Shown one piece after another: positions 34,990 to 48,070 of a DNA stretch of 64,000 bases (positions within the stretch are counted from its first letter, which is position 1; each line of letters starts with the position of its first letter). The stretch is from Watersipora subatra (taxonomy: Eukaryota > Bryozoa > Gymnolaemata > Cheilostomatida > Watersiporidae). The position numbers were made by a program, and so were the translations under genes. The stretch covers positions 13,873,869-13,937,868 of the forward strand of contig NC_088711.1 in NCBI RefSeq assembly GCF_963576615.1, read 5' to 3'. The notes below the pieces were generated by a model. It worked only from the letters and a program-made list of their open reading frames with translations. It did not search any database and was not told where the DNA came from.

Positions 34990-37900
34990 AAATAGAAGAA
35001 AACTCTCTATCAACTTTTATACTTTCAACTTGCCATTATTTTCTTACTCTCACTCAATGAGAAATTACTAGTATGGCCAGTTCTACGGGGTTTATTTTTC
35101 AAATGTGCTGGTGGACTAAGTCGTATTGCATTTGCATGGAAAAATTTTAAGGTTTTTAATAATGATTTCTAATTAATAGCAATTTATTTGTCACAACCTT
35201 AATAGATCTTTATTTTTACAGGAACATTAACTAAAGACAAATTGTCTGGTAGTTTATCAAGAGTTTATTTAATGTTATAAAGTATGAGAACAAGCCATAT
35301 ATTCATACTAAATCATAAATTAAAACAATACAATGATAACACTCGTTATAGGACTATCAAATGCTTTAGAAGCAGTCATCTCCCCTTTTTGTCACATCAC
35401 AACGTCAGTTTTTATTAGCTCATAGCAAGGGTTGACTGTGATGCAGCACCAGAGGAAGTGATTTTGTTGAGAAACGGCTGTAGCGTAGCTCATGATAACC
35501 AAGGATATACATACTAGGTCGAGTGTATTACCGTACCTGCTACATCAACAGAATAAGTTCAACATGGCCAATAAACCAAAATATAAGTTAGTAAAATAAT
35601 TATTATGAGACCACCTCAACCTTTAAGGATTATTTGTAGTATCTTCGCTCAAAATTGCACTTTTAATACCATAATTGCAAAGCCCATGCAGGACAAAGAA
35701 AACATTTTGACGTGAGTGATCCAACTGCTCTAGCATCACCAACAAAATAAATTTCACAAGGCTTTGGTATATTTTTGACAAAAAATAAAGTCGGCCAATC
35801 ACTTTTTAGCATTTTTAGAACTGCACAAAAAATGTGTTCTTGCTCTCGCAATGTTTGCTATTTCATTTTAACACAAAGCTCACCAAAGAAACATGGAGCG
35901 AAATGAACTGCAAGTGAGAGCACTATAATATCTGTGCTAGGAGCGTGTCATACGTTCGCTCTTAGATTAGTAGCGCCAAAATCAGTTCAAAATGTCAGAG
36001 AGTAGAACCAGCAAATGTTGTGGCTAAAATTAACTGGTTTAAGGAATCGAAGATATCGAGACTGTCATAATACTGCAGCATAAAAAGTATTTTAGATACA
36101 CGCAACAGATATAGGGATATAGAGACCAGATATAGACTTTTTACTTTTTATACCTGCTTTAAAATAATTTCTTGCTAAAATAAGAAACATTATAAAATTA
36201 ACTATCACATAAATGGAACTGCTAAATCCTATGAGTCATATCGAGCTTCTAATAAGACTCCATTATATGAAAACCTATACAAACATAAATAAAGGCAATG
36301 TGTAAAGATTTTTTGTGTCAATATTCACCTAGCCTTGTTTTGCTTTATCATTTTTTATTACACATAGCGCAGATGTAGTCTTACTATGCAAACCTATTAC
36401 TCATGATATGGTGGCTAAAAGAAAGTCTCACTTGACCACAGCAGCAACCATATACTGCTAGCTGCGCTGTGTTGATCCTTGCTCGTCTGCGCCCTCCCAG
36501 ACAGCCTTAACCCTGATTGGCACAAGGTATAAGGCCATATCTGGTGGGACCAATTGACTTTTTAGGTAGTTTTAGAGTTTTTGCTGCCAGAACATTACAA
36601 TTACTTTGCTCAGTATATTTTACACCAGTTTTAGCTAAAGAAGGAATCATGAAAGATGTGTGCTAATAATACAGGTCACTATTTACTATACAACATTACG
36701 TTTTCATAAAGAAGGTAAAAGGTATGTTATAAATATATCGTTTTAGTTATGGTTTTCATAATATCTACTTACTTTACCCTTTGTGATATTATCATTGGTC
36801 TACATGCAAGTGCATTTGTTTATTATATTAAGTATCCATCTTACACTTATACATCATTGTAGACATCACGGTGTGGACTGTCGTAATAGTTGTGGTTGTC
36901 AAGTCAATAAAGTGTTGAGCACACTCCACTCATCCAACAACTTCATTCCCATCAGTAAAGTTATACTCCTTGCCTATAGCCTAGCAATTTACCTCCAAAA
37001 AAATTGCTACACATTGTAAGGGAGCCAACTGTATTGAACAAAGCCATGACGAATGTCCTGCAATTCATAAGAGACAACTTCATAAAAACTAGATTTGGAG
37101 TTGCCTTTCTTTTTTTGCATATTGGGAGGTAGTGCTGATGATAATACAGTTCCATAGCTGACTACCCAGTAGTATAAAGTATACAGGTCTACAGAGCAAC
37201 GAATATCACCTTAAATAGAAAACTATGTAATCTTTACAGTGTTTAAACATGCTTCAGTGAAAATGATGAGAATCTATCAGTTATGTATATACATGTACAT
37301 GTATATACAGGATGATCCATTATACCCGTAGGCATTACATGGATATCTACAAAAATTTTTCTTCCCTGTTTTTCTGCCTTTTTTCACTAAAATAAAACAA
37401 TTATCCGCAATTTGCTACGATGACATTTGCCCCAGTCTAGCTAATAAAACTCTAATTACATTATAAAATGAGAACTTGAATTGGTCCAAGTGAAAATGAG
37501 GAGCGACAGTACCCTTTCGGGTAGAATACGATTGGTTAAAAGTGACAATCATTTATGTCAATGTCATATCGACCAGATTCAACCTTTTCAATAAATGAAA
37601 CTCCTGTCGCCGAGCCACAAGTGTATTTACAGTATGTTTGTTCATACATCTGATGACACTTTCTGACTGCCCTAGTCTGAAAATGCATCTACTGGCACAT
37701 CTCAGGATAGTTTATAGCATATATTGAGGGCTTATTATATGGCGACTACACCTGACAGGCATATTCAATAATTGGCTTAGCAAATGTTTTATAAGCAATC
37801 AGTTACAGGTATTGCTGACTATTGAAGTGATTCAATCGCAACATAAATGGGCAACTATAATAGTTGAAGAAATTCTGGTTGATAATAAACTATCCCAACA

Positions 37901-40350
37901 AAAAGTTTGATCAGTAGAAATCATTTAAATATTTAGTAGCCACAGCAATCGAGTACTCGTAACAATGTTACAGCATTGTAGACTACCATTAAAACTACCC
38001 AGAAACATAAATGTGAAGATGTAGCAATTCTCATGCTAAACCATAGACCTATTAACTATACTATGTATAGTTAACTATATTAACTATTTCATTAACATAT
38101 TAAATATATGTATAGTTAATAGGTCTATGTGCTAAACAGACCCGAGTGGAGAGAGAGAGATCATAAGATTAACGTGGCTAGAAGTGGCAGCCATTAGCAG
38201 CATTGTGCACGTAGCCACTTGTGATATACCAAAGTCTGTATAATGCATGATTACAAAACACTCCGTGAGCATTTAACATCACAACCACTGATTGATGAAA
38301 ATCAACAATTAATTAGTGAACCATATTTTAAAAAATAAAATCAAACCACGAACAAAAATAAAAGAGAGCACTGACTACAAACAGAATTAGCCGACGAAGT
38401 GTGAGCGACAAACATTGATTGGTGACAAATGCTTGATTGCATATATAGTGAAAGAAGTATTGGACTGATTACCTGCTCTCAATACAATAGATTGATTGTC
38501 AAGGAAAGAAATGTAAAGAAAGACCTTGCTTAGTCTTTTACAAAGTGCTCAGTTTTAACAAGTAATGAAATGAGACGGCCACACAAACTCTCACATACGA
38601 CTAGTTTAGAAGGAGTACATCGACAGCTATGATAAGGGTATGACAAACATCCGCTCTGCTTCAACAAGAAGTTTAAATTCGGCGTAAGCGAAGAGTGATC
38701 TAAGTTTTTCCAATTCTTTTATTTACAAGGTGTGTTTCAGAATGGCTAGAGTTGAGAAGAGGGGTGAGTTAGCTGTGCATGATGTATAACAATGGTAATT
38801 TGGTTAACAATGGTTAACAGTGATACTAAGTTATCATTTAGCTGCCATTCATAACGAAGGAGTTTGTATCTAAAAGAATGTGTTCCCTTCTAGCTGAATT
38901 GAACTTTAATTAGAACCACTACAGCGGGTATACATTTGTAATAATTATTTGCAGTGTACAGGATATTACAGCTCTAATACGTTTATCCCTTTACTGCAAA
39001 ATTAAAGCTATTGTTTTCCTTGTCTGAAATACGAGCTAAATATTGATTATTGATGACTGATGGTTGTGTAACTAGTATCCTGTGATTGTTAAAAGTTAAT
39101 ATTAATTCTTTTTGTACAAACAGCATTGATTGGTCAACCAACTTCTCATATACTCTCGCATATTTCTTATTATTACAAATTGTGTATCAAGGCCGCAGAG
39201 CAAAGGAGGGCTAAAGTTCAACAGCCTTTTCTTAGGATCAACATATATGTTGAAGACTTGAAATCTTTTTTGTTTGCAAATAGTTAAACACTTTGAAGCA
39301 TTGTCTACACAAGCAAGTCTGCTGATCCAAGGCCGTATTAACGACTTTTAATCTACGGCGAAAGCCCTTACGATAACACAATTCAAAAGGAATAGAACGG
39401 CAATTTGAAGCACCAAAGTTTTAAAACTTAATCAAGGTAACAGAAATCAAATAGAGTAAATAGTTTTTTTTCACACTCCTTTAAAGAAGTGATGCTTTCG
39501 AGGCAACTGAAGAAACATAATGGTTGCAGTACACTGAGTCTGATAGAGTGTGTATATTTGTTATGAATATGATTGCAGTACACAGAGTCTGATAGAGTGT
39601 GTATATTTGTTATAAGTAGAAAAACAAACAGTTTTAGTGTAAAGCTTTTGTTGCTGAGGAGAAGCTACATATCTAGCTTTGTCTATTTGTCTATTTTGAT
39701 CCTTGTTACCAAGAATTTCAATCAGCATGTCATTACAAACTAATATTCTGTTGGCAGCCATTTTGTTTCTCGGTTGGTTAAAAGTACTTCAGTATTTTGA
39801 CAATATCTCAAGAAATAATAGTCCAATTGACTCGAAACGTTGAAATTATGCTAAAAATGTATTCCGCACAAAGCGACAAAATTTCATAAACCTATGTTCA
39901 ATGGAAGTGTAGAAAAAACAAAGAGAAACTAAGGAACCGAGTTTACTCGGGCGTAGAATCAGGTGAGAAAGAATTTTTCAGAAGTATCTCGGGTCCAGGC
40001 TTCAACGCGTTAAACAAAACATTTTCCTAGTCTCTGACAGACTCTAAAGATAGAAATCTTGCAGTAGTGCTGCTAGCCAAATGATAACAAACAACTTGCT
40101 CAAACCAAATGCATACCATATGTTAAAAATCAAACTCTCTATTGAAGTAGACATAACCAAAGAACATCTAGTCTTATGTTAGTCAATAATTGTGCCCCTA
40201 AACTTGGTAAGGCATGAAAACTCTTACAATCTAAGCATCTTAGTTTGAAGTGGACTTAAATATTTAACTATTGAATTTTAGAAGTCAAAGGAAAACATAA
40301 TTTGTAAGTGAGATAGTTATTTGACTAACCTATCATGTTATTCTTCAGAT
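34990..40350. other. Intergenic, one small foldback, no gene
   Basis: No coding sequence recognised. It contains a 20-bp perfect inverted repeat at 38042-38129 and a perfect palindrome around TATACATGTACATGTATA near 37285-37308. Confidence 0.55.
38042..38129. repeat. Foldback with 20-bp perfect arms
   Basis: Arms CATAGACCTATTAACTATAC and its exact reverse complement flank a 48-base AT-rich centre. The size suggests a very small foldback/MITE relic. Confidence 0.8.
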
Positions 40351-40366
40351 AATGGGTGGTGAGTAA
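40349..40366 (+). promoter_or_regulatory. Possible tiny 5' exon / upstream ORF before the 40.4-kb gene
   Basis: Acceptor-like TTCTTCAG is followed by ATAATGGGTG and then a perfect donor, GTGAGTAAG. If unspliced, ATGGGTGGTGAGTAA is a four-codon upstream ORF. If spliced, it is a 10-base micro-exon. Confidence 0.3.
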
Positions 40367-40380
40367 GCCAACACCAAAGC

Positions 40381-41298
40381 ATGTTTGGCACTGAGAATCA
40401 GAAGGGTATTTCCTTACCACAGATACTGAAAGATAAACCTCAAGCGCGGAATGGGCAGCATGACAACCTCTCTATTAATGGAACTAAGCCGCATCCGGTT
40501 AAACCATTCAACCCTAAATTCAGTACGATGCTGCCACACATATCACAAAAATCACAACGATCTGTGCCACGAAAAGTTTACAATGTCTACTCGATAAAAC
40601 GGTCACACGGATCAATGCTGGAGGCGATTGAGATATACAAGAAAAAGTCAAAGGCTGCTCACACTACATACACACAAAGAAAAGAAGCGGACGATGTAGT
40701 ATTTCAGTCTGTGCCTTGTCCAACACCTGAAGAACTGTCAGCTAAATCAATGATCAAAGAGGCGCCAGAAGAAATCATCATAAATGTGGAAACCAGGCAA
40801 CGCATAGAACCAATCAAGGCCGTAAAACAGCCGACAACACTTCCTCCAGTTACTCTATCACTCCAAAAGCGTTTGGAAAAGCTTGCCAAGCACAAGTCAA
40901 AGTTGATGAGAAAACAGCCTCATCCAAGCTCGTCAATAAATGAGAACTTCAAAAGGTTGACTATTGAAAATTGTAAGAAAATATCTTTGCCTACAATGGA
41001 GGAACAGCAAACGAATGAACGTCTGTATCCCAAGTTCACCTCGAAACTGCCGGAAATCAAGATAAATTCAGACAAAGAGACATCGCTATCATACCAGCTG
41101 CTGGAGATACCACTGACAGTGTCTAAGCCTGACCAGAAGAGACGCATCATGTTCACACACTCAGATTATGATACCTACCAGCACAACAAGTTTAGCAATG
41201 CGAGAAATCAAAGGTTAGCTATAGTAGAGGGCCCTGACTCTCATATAAATGCTGCCTGGGACTATAATAAATTTTTATACTTAAATGCAAAGATATAG
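40381..41298 (+). CDS. Unrecognised basic protein, single coding exon, 305 residues
   Basis: A clean 306-codon frame with ATG in a good context (A at -3) and an in-frame stop upstream. An AATAAA follows 43 bases after the stop. The protein is Lys/Ser/Pro-rich and hydrophilic. It has short motifs such as GISLPQILKDKP near the N-terminus, KRLEKLAKHKSKLMRKQ near the middle and LYPKFTSKLPEIKIN toward the C-terminus. It has no signal peptide, membrane helix or catalytic domain that I recognise. Codon usage and length argue for a real gene. It has exactly the same length as the product of the 32.9-kb gene on the same strand, but I see no convincing alignment between the two. Confidence 0.75.
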   Translation: MFGTENQKGISLPQILKDKPQARNGQHDNLSINGTKPHPVKPFNPKFSTMLPHISQKSQRSVPRKVYNVYSIKRSHGSMLEAIEIYKKKSKAAHTTYTQRKEADDVVFQSVPCPTPEELSAKSMIKEAPEEIIINVETRQRIEPIKAVKQPTTLPPVTLSLQKRLEKLAKHKSKLMRKQPHPSSSINENFKRLTIENCKKISLPTMEEQQTNERLYPKFTSKLPEIKINSDKETSLSYQLLEIPLTVSKPDQKRRIMFTHSDYDTYQHNKFSNARNQRLAIVEGPDSHINAAWDYNKFLYLNAKI

Positions 41299-41340
41299 CT
41301 CAACATAACTGATTTTTAACCTTTAAATTTATTCGTAGTA

Positions 41341-41346
41341 AATAAA
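41341..41346 (+). terminator. Poly(A) signal of the 40.4-kb gene
   Basis: AATAAA 43 bases after the stop codon at 41298. Confidence 0.6.
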
Positions 41347-42411
41347 CCAAATTGGTAGGTATTAGCTTTCCAAAACTGCAGATCATTAATCGGCATCTAC
41401 ACACTACTACTGATATTATTTTGTTATAAAAAAAGCTAAGTTAGTATTTATAACAAAACTATTTGCCTTGTTACAAACTCAGGTTTATGTTTCAGCCATA
41501 CTGTACTTGCTCAATAAACTCCTACATAACCTTCCACGACTCAATGACTAAAGTGTTTGCCCACCACTGACCTTGAGCAATGGCAAAGTATAGAGATAGA
41601 GTGTGCAAAATATGTATTGCTTGTATAACAACATACAGGTGCTGCTAGTTGTGCAACATTGCTGCCAAAAACTGCACAGGCAGCAAAGCCAAACGCATGG
41701 CTTTAAAGATTTTCTTATTTATCGAGAGGCAAGATTTAACCCAAAAATCAATCGACAGTAAAACTGGTAATATAAGTTCTGTCTGGTTGACACTCAGTGA
41801 AAGTGTCTGCCTTTAGCTGTCACTACTGGCAAGCCCAGCGAATCTAGCATCCATTTCAACTGCGTATTTTTGATACTCATTATGAAGCATGAATGAACAA
41901 TGAATTTTACAATGAAAAGAAATAACAACTCCACATTGTATTTTTGCTGTGACTTTTCAAGTCAATGTCTGCTTGTATGACCCGGTAATAAAAGCAAACT
42001 AACCATTAAGGACTGCAACAGACTTTCCGTCGCAGTGAGTTCACTAGCAGTATACAACGAACAAAAATTTTTTTTGCTACTAGAATAACATATCAATCCA
42101 TAAACAATATAAGTAAGATTTACACACCAAGCAATTTCATAACAAAAGTACACAAGAGCACAATATAATTCTAGAAGCAAGTGTTAACACTCCGTAATCT
42201 CTTGTTTGCTAGTAAAACAAATTGGAGTCATAACAGATGAAAATTGAGCCATTAGTGAAGGGAGTAAAAACACATTGGAACACGTAATGGCAAGCTTGTA
42301 TTTCATTAGCAGACCATCAGTGCTTGATTGACAGCAGAATGTAGAATTGTCCAAAGAATAGCCCTTTCTCAGCATGCCAATAAGGTAGACAGCAGGACAA
42401 AGTCACCTAAC
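41347..42411. other. Intergenic / ACOT13 3' region
   Basis: Between the tail-to-tail 40.4-kb gene and ACOT13. No coding sequence recognised; probably includes the ACOT13 3' UTR. Confidence 0.5.
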
Positions 42412-43660
42412 TCAATTGTCACCTACGAACTTGGTATGTTTGCCCTGAGCTATAATACGGTCTTTGGAATCCAGCAAATCAACCGCAAGAAATGATAAAG
42501 TTTTCCCAGTCTTGACCGTTTTGGCATCGATGGTGATGTTCTCTCCGAGTGGCACAGCTCGCAGATACCTAAGTAATATGTATGAAAGTATTGTGGCATG
42601 GAAAGATGACTCCTTAAACTCAAGAGAATAGCCTTCTCACCTGGATAGATGTCTGGTTAGATAATAGAAACACCATATATATAATTTGGCTAGGAACAGC
42701 CAACTTAAACCCCTTTTAAAATGCTCCTTTTTGTATATGCATGGATATAACGATGCGCAGTGGAAATGGAAGCTGGTTTAATTATGAGGCTGTAATCACA
42801 TCATGCCAGGAAGTTGCTCTGCTATAATATTCTGATGATAGATTGTGCAATCGGAGTGTTTCTTTCAAGTATTGTTGAGTAATCTAGTAAAAAATGCTAC
42901 CGACAGCAATTTTTTGATGAATAATGAGAAAATCCAAACACGCTGACGTTGAGAAGTAACTCTATGCACCAAGAGGAGACGACAACAACAAAGATTTTAA
43001 TGCTACTAGTTTTATGATAGAATTCGCATAAACTACAGCTCAGTGCGTACTATAGAAACCGGGAGCAATTACTAGACAGCACTTGTAAAACGGCAGCTAC
43101 TCACGAAACAGACAACTCGACGCTAACTCCAGGCTTGTATGGCTCAGAGGTGAGCAAGGCAACCGTAGAGACTGTATCAACCAAAGTAGCAGTCATACCC
43201 CCATGTAATGTACCACCCAGATTTGTATGCTCCTCTCCGACCTTCATCTTACAAACACAACTGCCATTACCCGCTGACACCAGCTCCACCTACATTTGTA
43301 AATACATGTAGCTTGCAGTGTTTTAGACATGCCCTCAATAACTTGCGGTAAACAATGGTGAAAAATTGAAACAAAAAGATTCCATTATAATGCCAGACAT
43401 ATATCGGGTCAGGTCGATCAGGATAGTGTGTCGTTAAAGACATGAGCTTTTGATTTAATTAAAAGTAAAATTGCGAATTTTCCATTGAACAAGTAATTTG
43501 TAAAATGAACAAATATATTTTCTGTAAAAATTCTTTTGTGTAAGAGTATTGGAAAGTATTAAATTCCATGAGACATTCTCACCTTTTTCATCAAACCATC
43601 AAAGCTAGATGTCTTCTGGATCATCTGCCACAGCTGCTGAGCATTTTTAACTTTAGACAT
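42412..43660 (-). CDS. ACOT13: Acyl-coenzyme A thioesterase 13 (THEM2), hotdog fold
   Basis: ACOT13 hydrolyses medium- and long-chain acyl-CoA to free fatty acid and CoA, in mitochondria and cytosol, as a hotdog-fold tetramer. Three minus-strand exons, 43583-43660, 43105-43289 and 42412-42568, join in phase with GT-AG sites and give 139 residues; the human protein has 140. The signature EEHTNLGGTLHGGMTATLVD is intact. Asn49, His55, Gly56, Asp64 and Ser82 correspond to human Asn50, His56, Gly57, Asp65 and Ser83, so the enzyme should be active. The C-terminus (GKTLSFLAVDL...IIAQGKHTKFVGDN) also follows the family. The start at 43660 (MSKVKNAQQLWQMIQKT) gives the usual N-terminal length. The family assignment is secure; only exon edges rest on eye alignment. 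Confidence 0.95.
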
Positions 43661-44473
43661 TGCACAGCTGTAACCATATTAATGAGCACCATTTCATTAA
43701 GCTTTCAATATTTTGTCAGAGTTAATAGAAGTTCAATTGCGATTGTATGCAGAGTTATTTATTAGAAATTGGTTAGTGAGACTGATGCATCCTGTAAATT
43801 CAATATACTACAAGAAAACAATGTGCGGCTTTTTGGCATCAAGAAATAATATCGCCGCTAGACAATGTCATGTATCTCTAAGTAGAAAATATTTTTTACA
43901 CTATTCACAAGTGGTGACGAAGAAAACATTTAGTCATTTCAGAACTTAGCTCAGTTGTATTTTAAATGACGTGAAACCAGTTTACTTCATCACATCAGGT
44001 CATGACAAACAAATTCATAATGCAGCAGTTGTTAAACAAGAACATAATATTTTAAAAACTGGGCCCAAATGATTTTACATTACAAGAATCAGAATAAAGT
44101 GAAGAGATTTCCTACCATTACTTGGTTTAAAAGTTGAAAATTCCCAATATAGGCCTACCATATTCTCGTTCGATAGATCAGCAATAGCCAGTATTGACCA
44201 AAGATCAGCTTAGTCATTGCTCGTTTACCTATAGCTACTCACCAGATTGTTACACTTGGTTTTATTAAACGATATAAAAACTGTTCCTTAAAACGAGTCT
44301 TTAAACACCTTTAACTAATGATAAAAAAAACAGAATATCAATAATCATGCACAAGCAGTAAAAATGATAATATGGTTTGATGACAATCTAGATGTGGAAA
44401 AACATTTACTCTCTGCAAAAGAAAAAGTACAAAATTAAAAACATGCAAGGAATGCACATCAACACAGGTAGAC
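43661..44473. other. ACOT13 upstream region
   Basis: Promoter side of ACOT13. No TATA box or other gene recognised. Confidence 0.45.
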
Positions 44474-44648
44474 GTGCTCATTCTGAGTAAAACAGTGTTT
44501 GCCATGTCTGTGAAGAATTGGGTTGTCGGGCTCATTCATGAGCACATAAAGGATCAAAGAAAAGGCACAACCAGTAAGGTTACAGTGGTAGAGGAGTTAG
44601 AGGCACTATTTCTAAGCTATCCTTCATCACTCAGCTTGCAAACAGCCA

Positions 44649-45571
44649 TTGCCAGCAAAGATGGATAAAAAGTTATGCAACGCAGAAAAAAATTTAAATC
44701 CTCCAAAAATGTGTCTCTATACATTGCAGACCTCGTGTGAGCAGATTTTAATTAAATACCGTGAGCCAAACATCAGCACTTCACTTCTTCAAAGGCAGTG
44801 GTATAGAGTAGCTGCAGATTTACTTGAAAAAAGCAAAACATATGTGTTAGCGGTGTATTACTGCAGACAAAACCTAACAGTACACGAGTTGGGAGATTCT
44901 AGCGAAATTGGTGTTGGTGTGCATGAGTTGAAGATGTTATTTTTATGCTAAGAATGCTCAACACTATTGTAAACAAAACTGATCCACATATATGCTCTCC
45001 AAGTTCAAAACATTCCCTCAGAAATGTAACATACAGCGGACTACTAGTTATCCCAAATATCCGTGAGCAAATGAAGAAACAAAAAGAATGGTTCCCACAA
45101 CAAAAACTTAACTGAATCAAAATGTACATTTACAAGCTGTTTCAAGTGCGCATAAGGGACTGACTGCTCGTTTGCCAATGAAAACTCCATCGTATCTGTT
45201 TAACAGATCCATGAATTCCATGGGAATTTTGTCAGAGCATACCTTAGTTCTCAAAAGACTGGGTGTTTGAGTCTGCTCAACATAACAAACAATAAAACCA
45301 GTACAATAAGTGCCATGCTACAGTGAAGAGAAATCCATTGCGGACGAGGGTGCCAGTTGTTGTCTGTGACCTGTGGCATTCAGACATATCAGCCGAAGTG
45401 ATCAGAACAAGAGGCTGCGAAGTTGTTGCTGTGAATAATTCAGATAACTTACTGCGACGCAACTGTGCATTTATATCTGGAGAGACAAAGAACCTTGAAA
45501 ACATGTCAGATGCAATAAGAAACAGCTTTACACATAAACAGCTAGATAGGCAGAAATATATCTTGTTCTGA
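44649..45571 (+). pseudogene. Decayed Ty3/gypsy retrotransposon, integrase end of pol
   Basis: Pieces of a gypsy integrase appear in order but in different frames. First comes a zinc-finger-like C..C region. Next is WYRVAADLLEKSKTYVLAVYY (44803-44870), matching the family's W.K.A.DLF...YLLVVDYY start of the DDE core. A TTSYPKYP-stop-AN segment near 45040 matches the conserved TSSP.YPQ.NG. Then EVIRTRGCEVVAVNNSDNLL followed by RRNCAF (45400-45470) matches the C-terminal R.Y.V.T..G..RRNR module. At least one stop and frameshifts separate them, so it is dead. I do not see LTRs, gag or reverse transcriptase. The open frame at 44474-44668 immediately upstream is unexplained. Confidence 0.6.
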
Positions 45572-45579
45572 ACCGTTAT

Positions 45580-48066
45580 GGACAGATTATGGACTATTAT
45601 CTGAACCGCATGAACAGACCACATGGACTCGCCCTCTCCTGTTTCACTTTCTGCAATGGGTATGACCAGACCTGGTCTGCACTCTCAAGCGCAAACAAAT
45701 AAACTGGACTCACCAGCTGAAACCCCATCACTTATGACATATGTGACATGGTCTGTTCTGTTGAACCGACCGGTCTCACTAAACTTACAATAGTGAGCAG
45801 TTGCAAGGTTGGACAACTCTTCCTTATCAAATAACATTGTTGTATTATTTTTTTTACAAACTGAACATCTATGTGGTTGACAATTTATTGGTGAGGGGAT
45901 TGGATGATTCTTCTGGGACTACCAATTGTTGGCCAGGTGCTGACTGGCATGCATGCATGCATGATGTGCATACATAAGGATAGACCAGTTAAGTTGTCTC
46001 AACTACATGTTTCTCCCCAGCAACAGTGAACACTTTCAGATCAGAAATTAAATACATACTCCTACAAAATATCTTGAGCCTTAAAATGAGGCGTTGCGAC
46101 AACATAACATAAACCACAAAAATCTTCCAAAATACTGATTACAATAGTCGTCTGACAATGAGAATTAAAGTCATGGTAGTGATAAAAACCTGGAAGATGG
46201 TTATCATAAAATATCCAGTAGTTTCACCAGTTCTATATGCACACATGAGACTACGCATGCATTATGCATGAGACTACGCCATGCATAATGCTTCAGAGGT
46301 AGATTTTGCGTGGGTTACAACCAAGTCCTGTTATTATTGTTGATAAAATATCTAAAGCGTGCCAATCACATACTAAAAATTGTGAAAAAAGTGCTCTATC
46401 GCCTAAGCACACTAATTAACCAACCTGATATTTCGTTACTTGCTCACTATACGTCTACTTAGCGTGTTGCAGCATGACCTCTACACCACTATTATAGAAC
46501 CACTCAGTAATTGTGTACAGTAAAGAAACAAAACAAAAAAGGAACAGAATAATCCCAAGGTAAATGTGTTTAGCATACTTTGTGTTTTGTAGTGTAAAGG
46601 CTACACAGTACACTGGATCATTATAGCCCCTTGCTATGCACTTTACCAGCATTTAATAAACGAGTACATTACTGATGCCCGTTTGCCATCATGCTGTAGC
46701 AAAAGTTTGTAAGTAACTGAGAAGAAACTTCTAGTATATTGCTGCTAAAGATGGCTCTATACATTTTAGTGGATACAATTGCATAGCTGTCCCATTTTGA
46801 ATGTAAAATTTAAATAATTTGAGAGGCCATTAACCGTTTTTTAAATAACAAACGAACACAAAATACCCTAAAACATGTTATTATAATTTAGGCTTAAAAA
46901 TTTACTAATTTGGCATACTTTATTTTATCAAAATGAAAAATAAAAATTATAACATTGGAACGTTTTCAGACTATGTAAAAAGGGTAAACTTGAACCGACA
47001 ATAGCAACCTGTGATTCTGAGTAAACTGAGTAAAGACAACTCCTTTTTTATCCGGTAGTAAACCTTTCGCGCCAAGTTCGTAGCAAATGATTAAACTAAT
47101 GACGAGGAGCTATTTTTTCGCAACGTTAGCTTATCACGATAAATCATTAGGCTAATGTCATTTAGCACGCTGGTTAGCTAATCTTCTTTCGCTCACAGGA
47201 CGTTCCACGTTGTTCTTTAATTTGTGTTCACAAGTAGGTTCTGTTTAGAGCAAAGGACGGACGAAATTGGTAAACAATTAAGATGTTTCTCATTGTCAAT
47301 ATTCTGGTGTTCTGATCAGTGCTAGTTAATACTAGTTATCGGTATTTAGTAGCTTGTATGAAAATGTGGGGTATTGCAAATCTTGCTATTACTTGAACAT
47401 GTGCCAAGGAATCAAAAACATTTTTAGCCAGTAAATTGGCTTTATTATAACTAAAAATATTCATTTTTTATAGTGTGATTATTTGCTTGCTGATCATAAG
47501 TCATTTATTATGAATAGTCCGTTGTTTTAAATATACAAGTATGTATTCTCTGCCTAGGCTGTGTATAATATTGATGTATTTTTTAAAACGTATTAAAATT
47601 ATGCCAAAACATTTTCCAAGTGCATATTCACTATTAGGATGCGTTGTCGGTTTAGGAAGATGGCTTACGCTGGTTTGTCCTGTTGTTGATACTGATACAC
47701 AGTGAAACACATGAATGTCCGGTAGTGCATGGTGGTATGTACTGGTTAAGAAAAAGGCTAGGCCCTACATCTTCCTAAATCTGCGACCAGATAGAATATG
47801 TATCTTCATTTGTATTCATCTAGTTGTCAGGACCGGCACGAATATGGTTATCATCATATGCAGTAGTATCCATTGTTATTGTCCGTAGAACTGCACAACT
47901 GGTTTAGTTTGATCAGTTGTGGGATTATTTGCCATTTCATCTCGTATCTGTGTTACTGCTGGTATATTTGGTTCTGACAACAGTTTTCCTTAATCTAGTC
48001 GATTCCTTTGAATTATGTTACTACACACTTTTCGTTCAGAATGGTGTAGGAGTGATTAGATGAAGC
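45580..48066. other. Intergenic, no gene seen
   Basis: AT-rich. Small palindromic bits occur, such as GACCAGACCTGGTC near 45664 and repeated ATGCATGC words near 45950 and 46255. No coding sequence recognised. Confidence 0.5.
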
Positions 48067-48070
48067 TTGA

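Noticed and set aside
32853-41298. Claim that the two 305-residue proteins are paralogues
   Set aside because: Same length and similar composition, but no alignable motif by eye beyond short basic or KISLP-like words.
44474-44668. 64-codon + strand frame before the gypsy remnant
   Set aside because: Possibly part of the retroelement, but no signature was found; not called as a gene.
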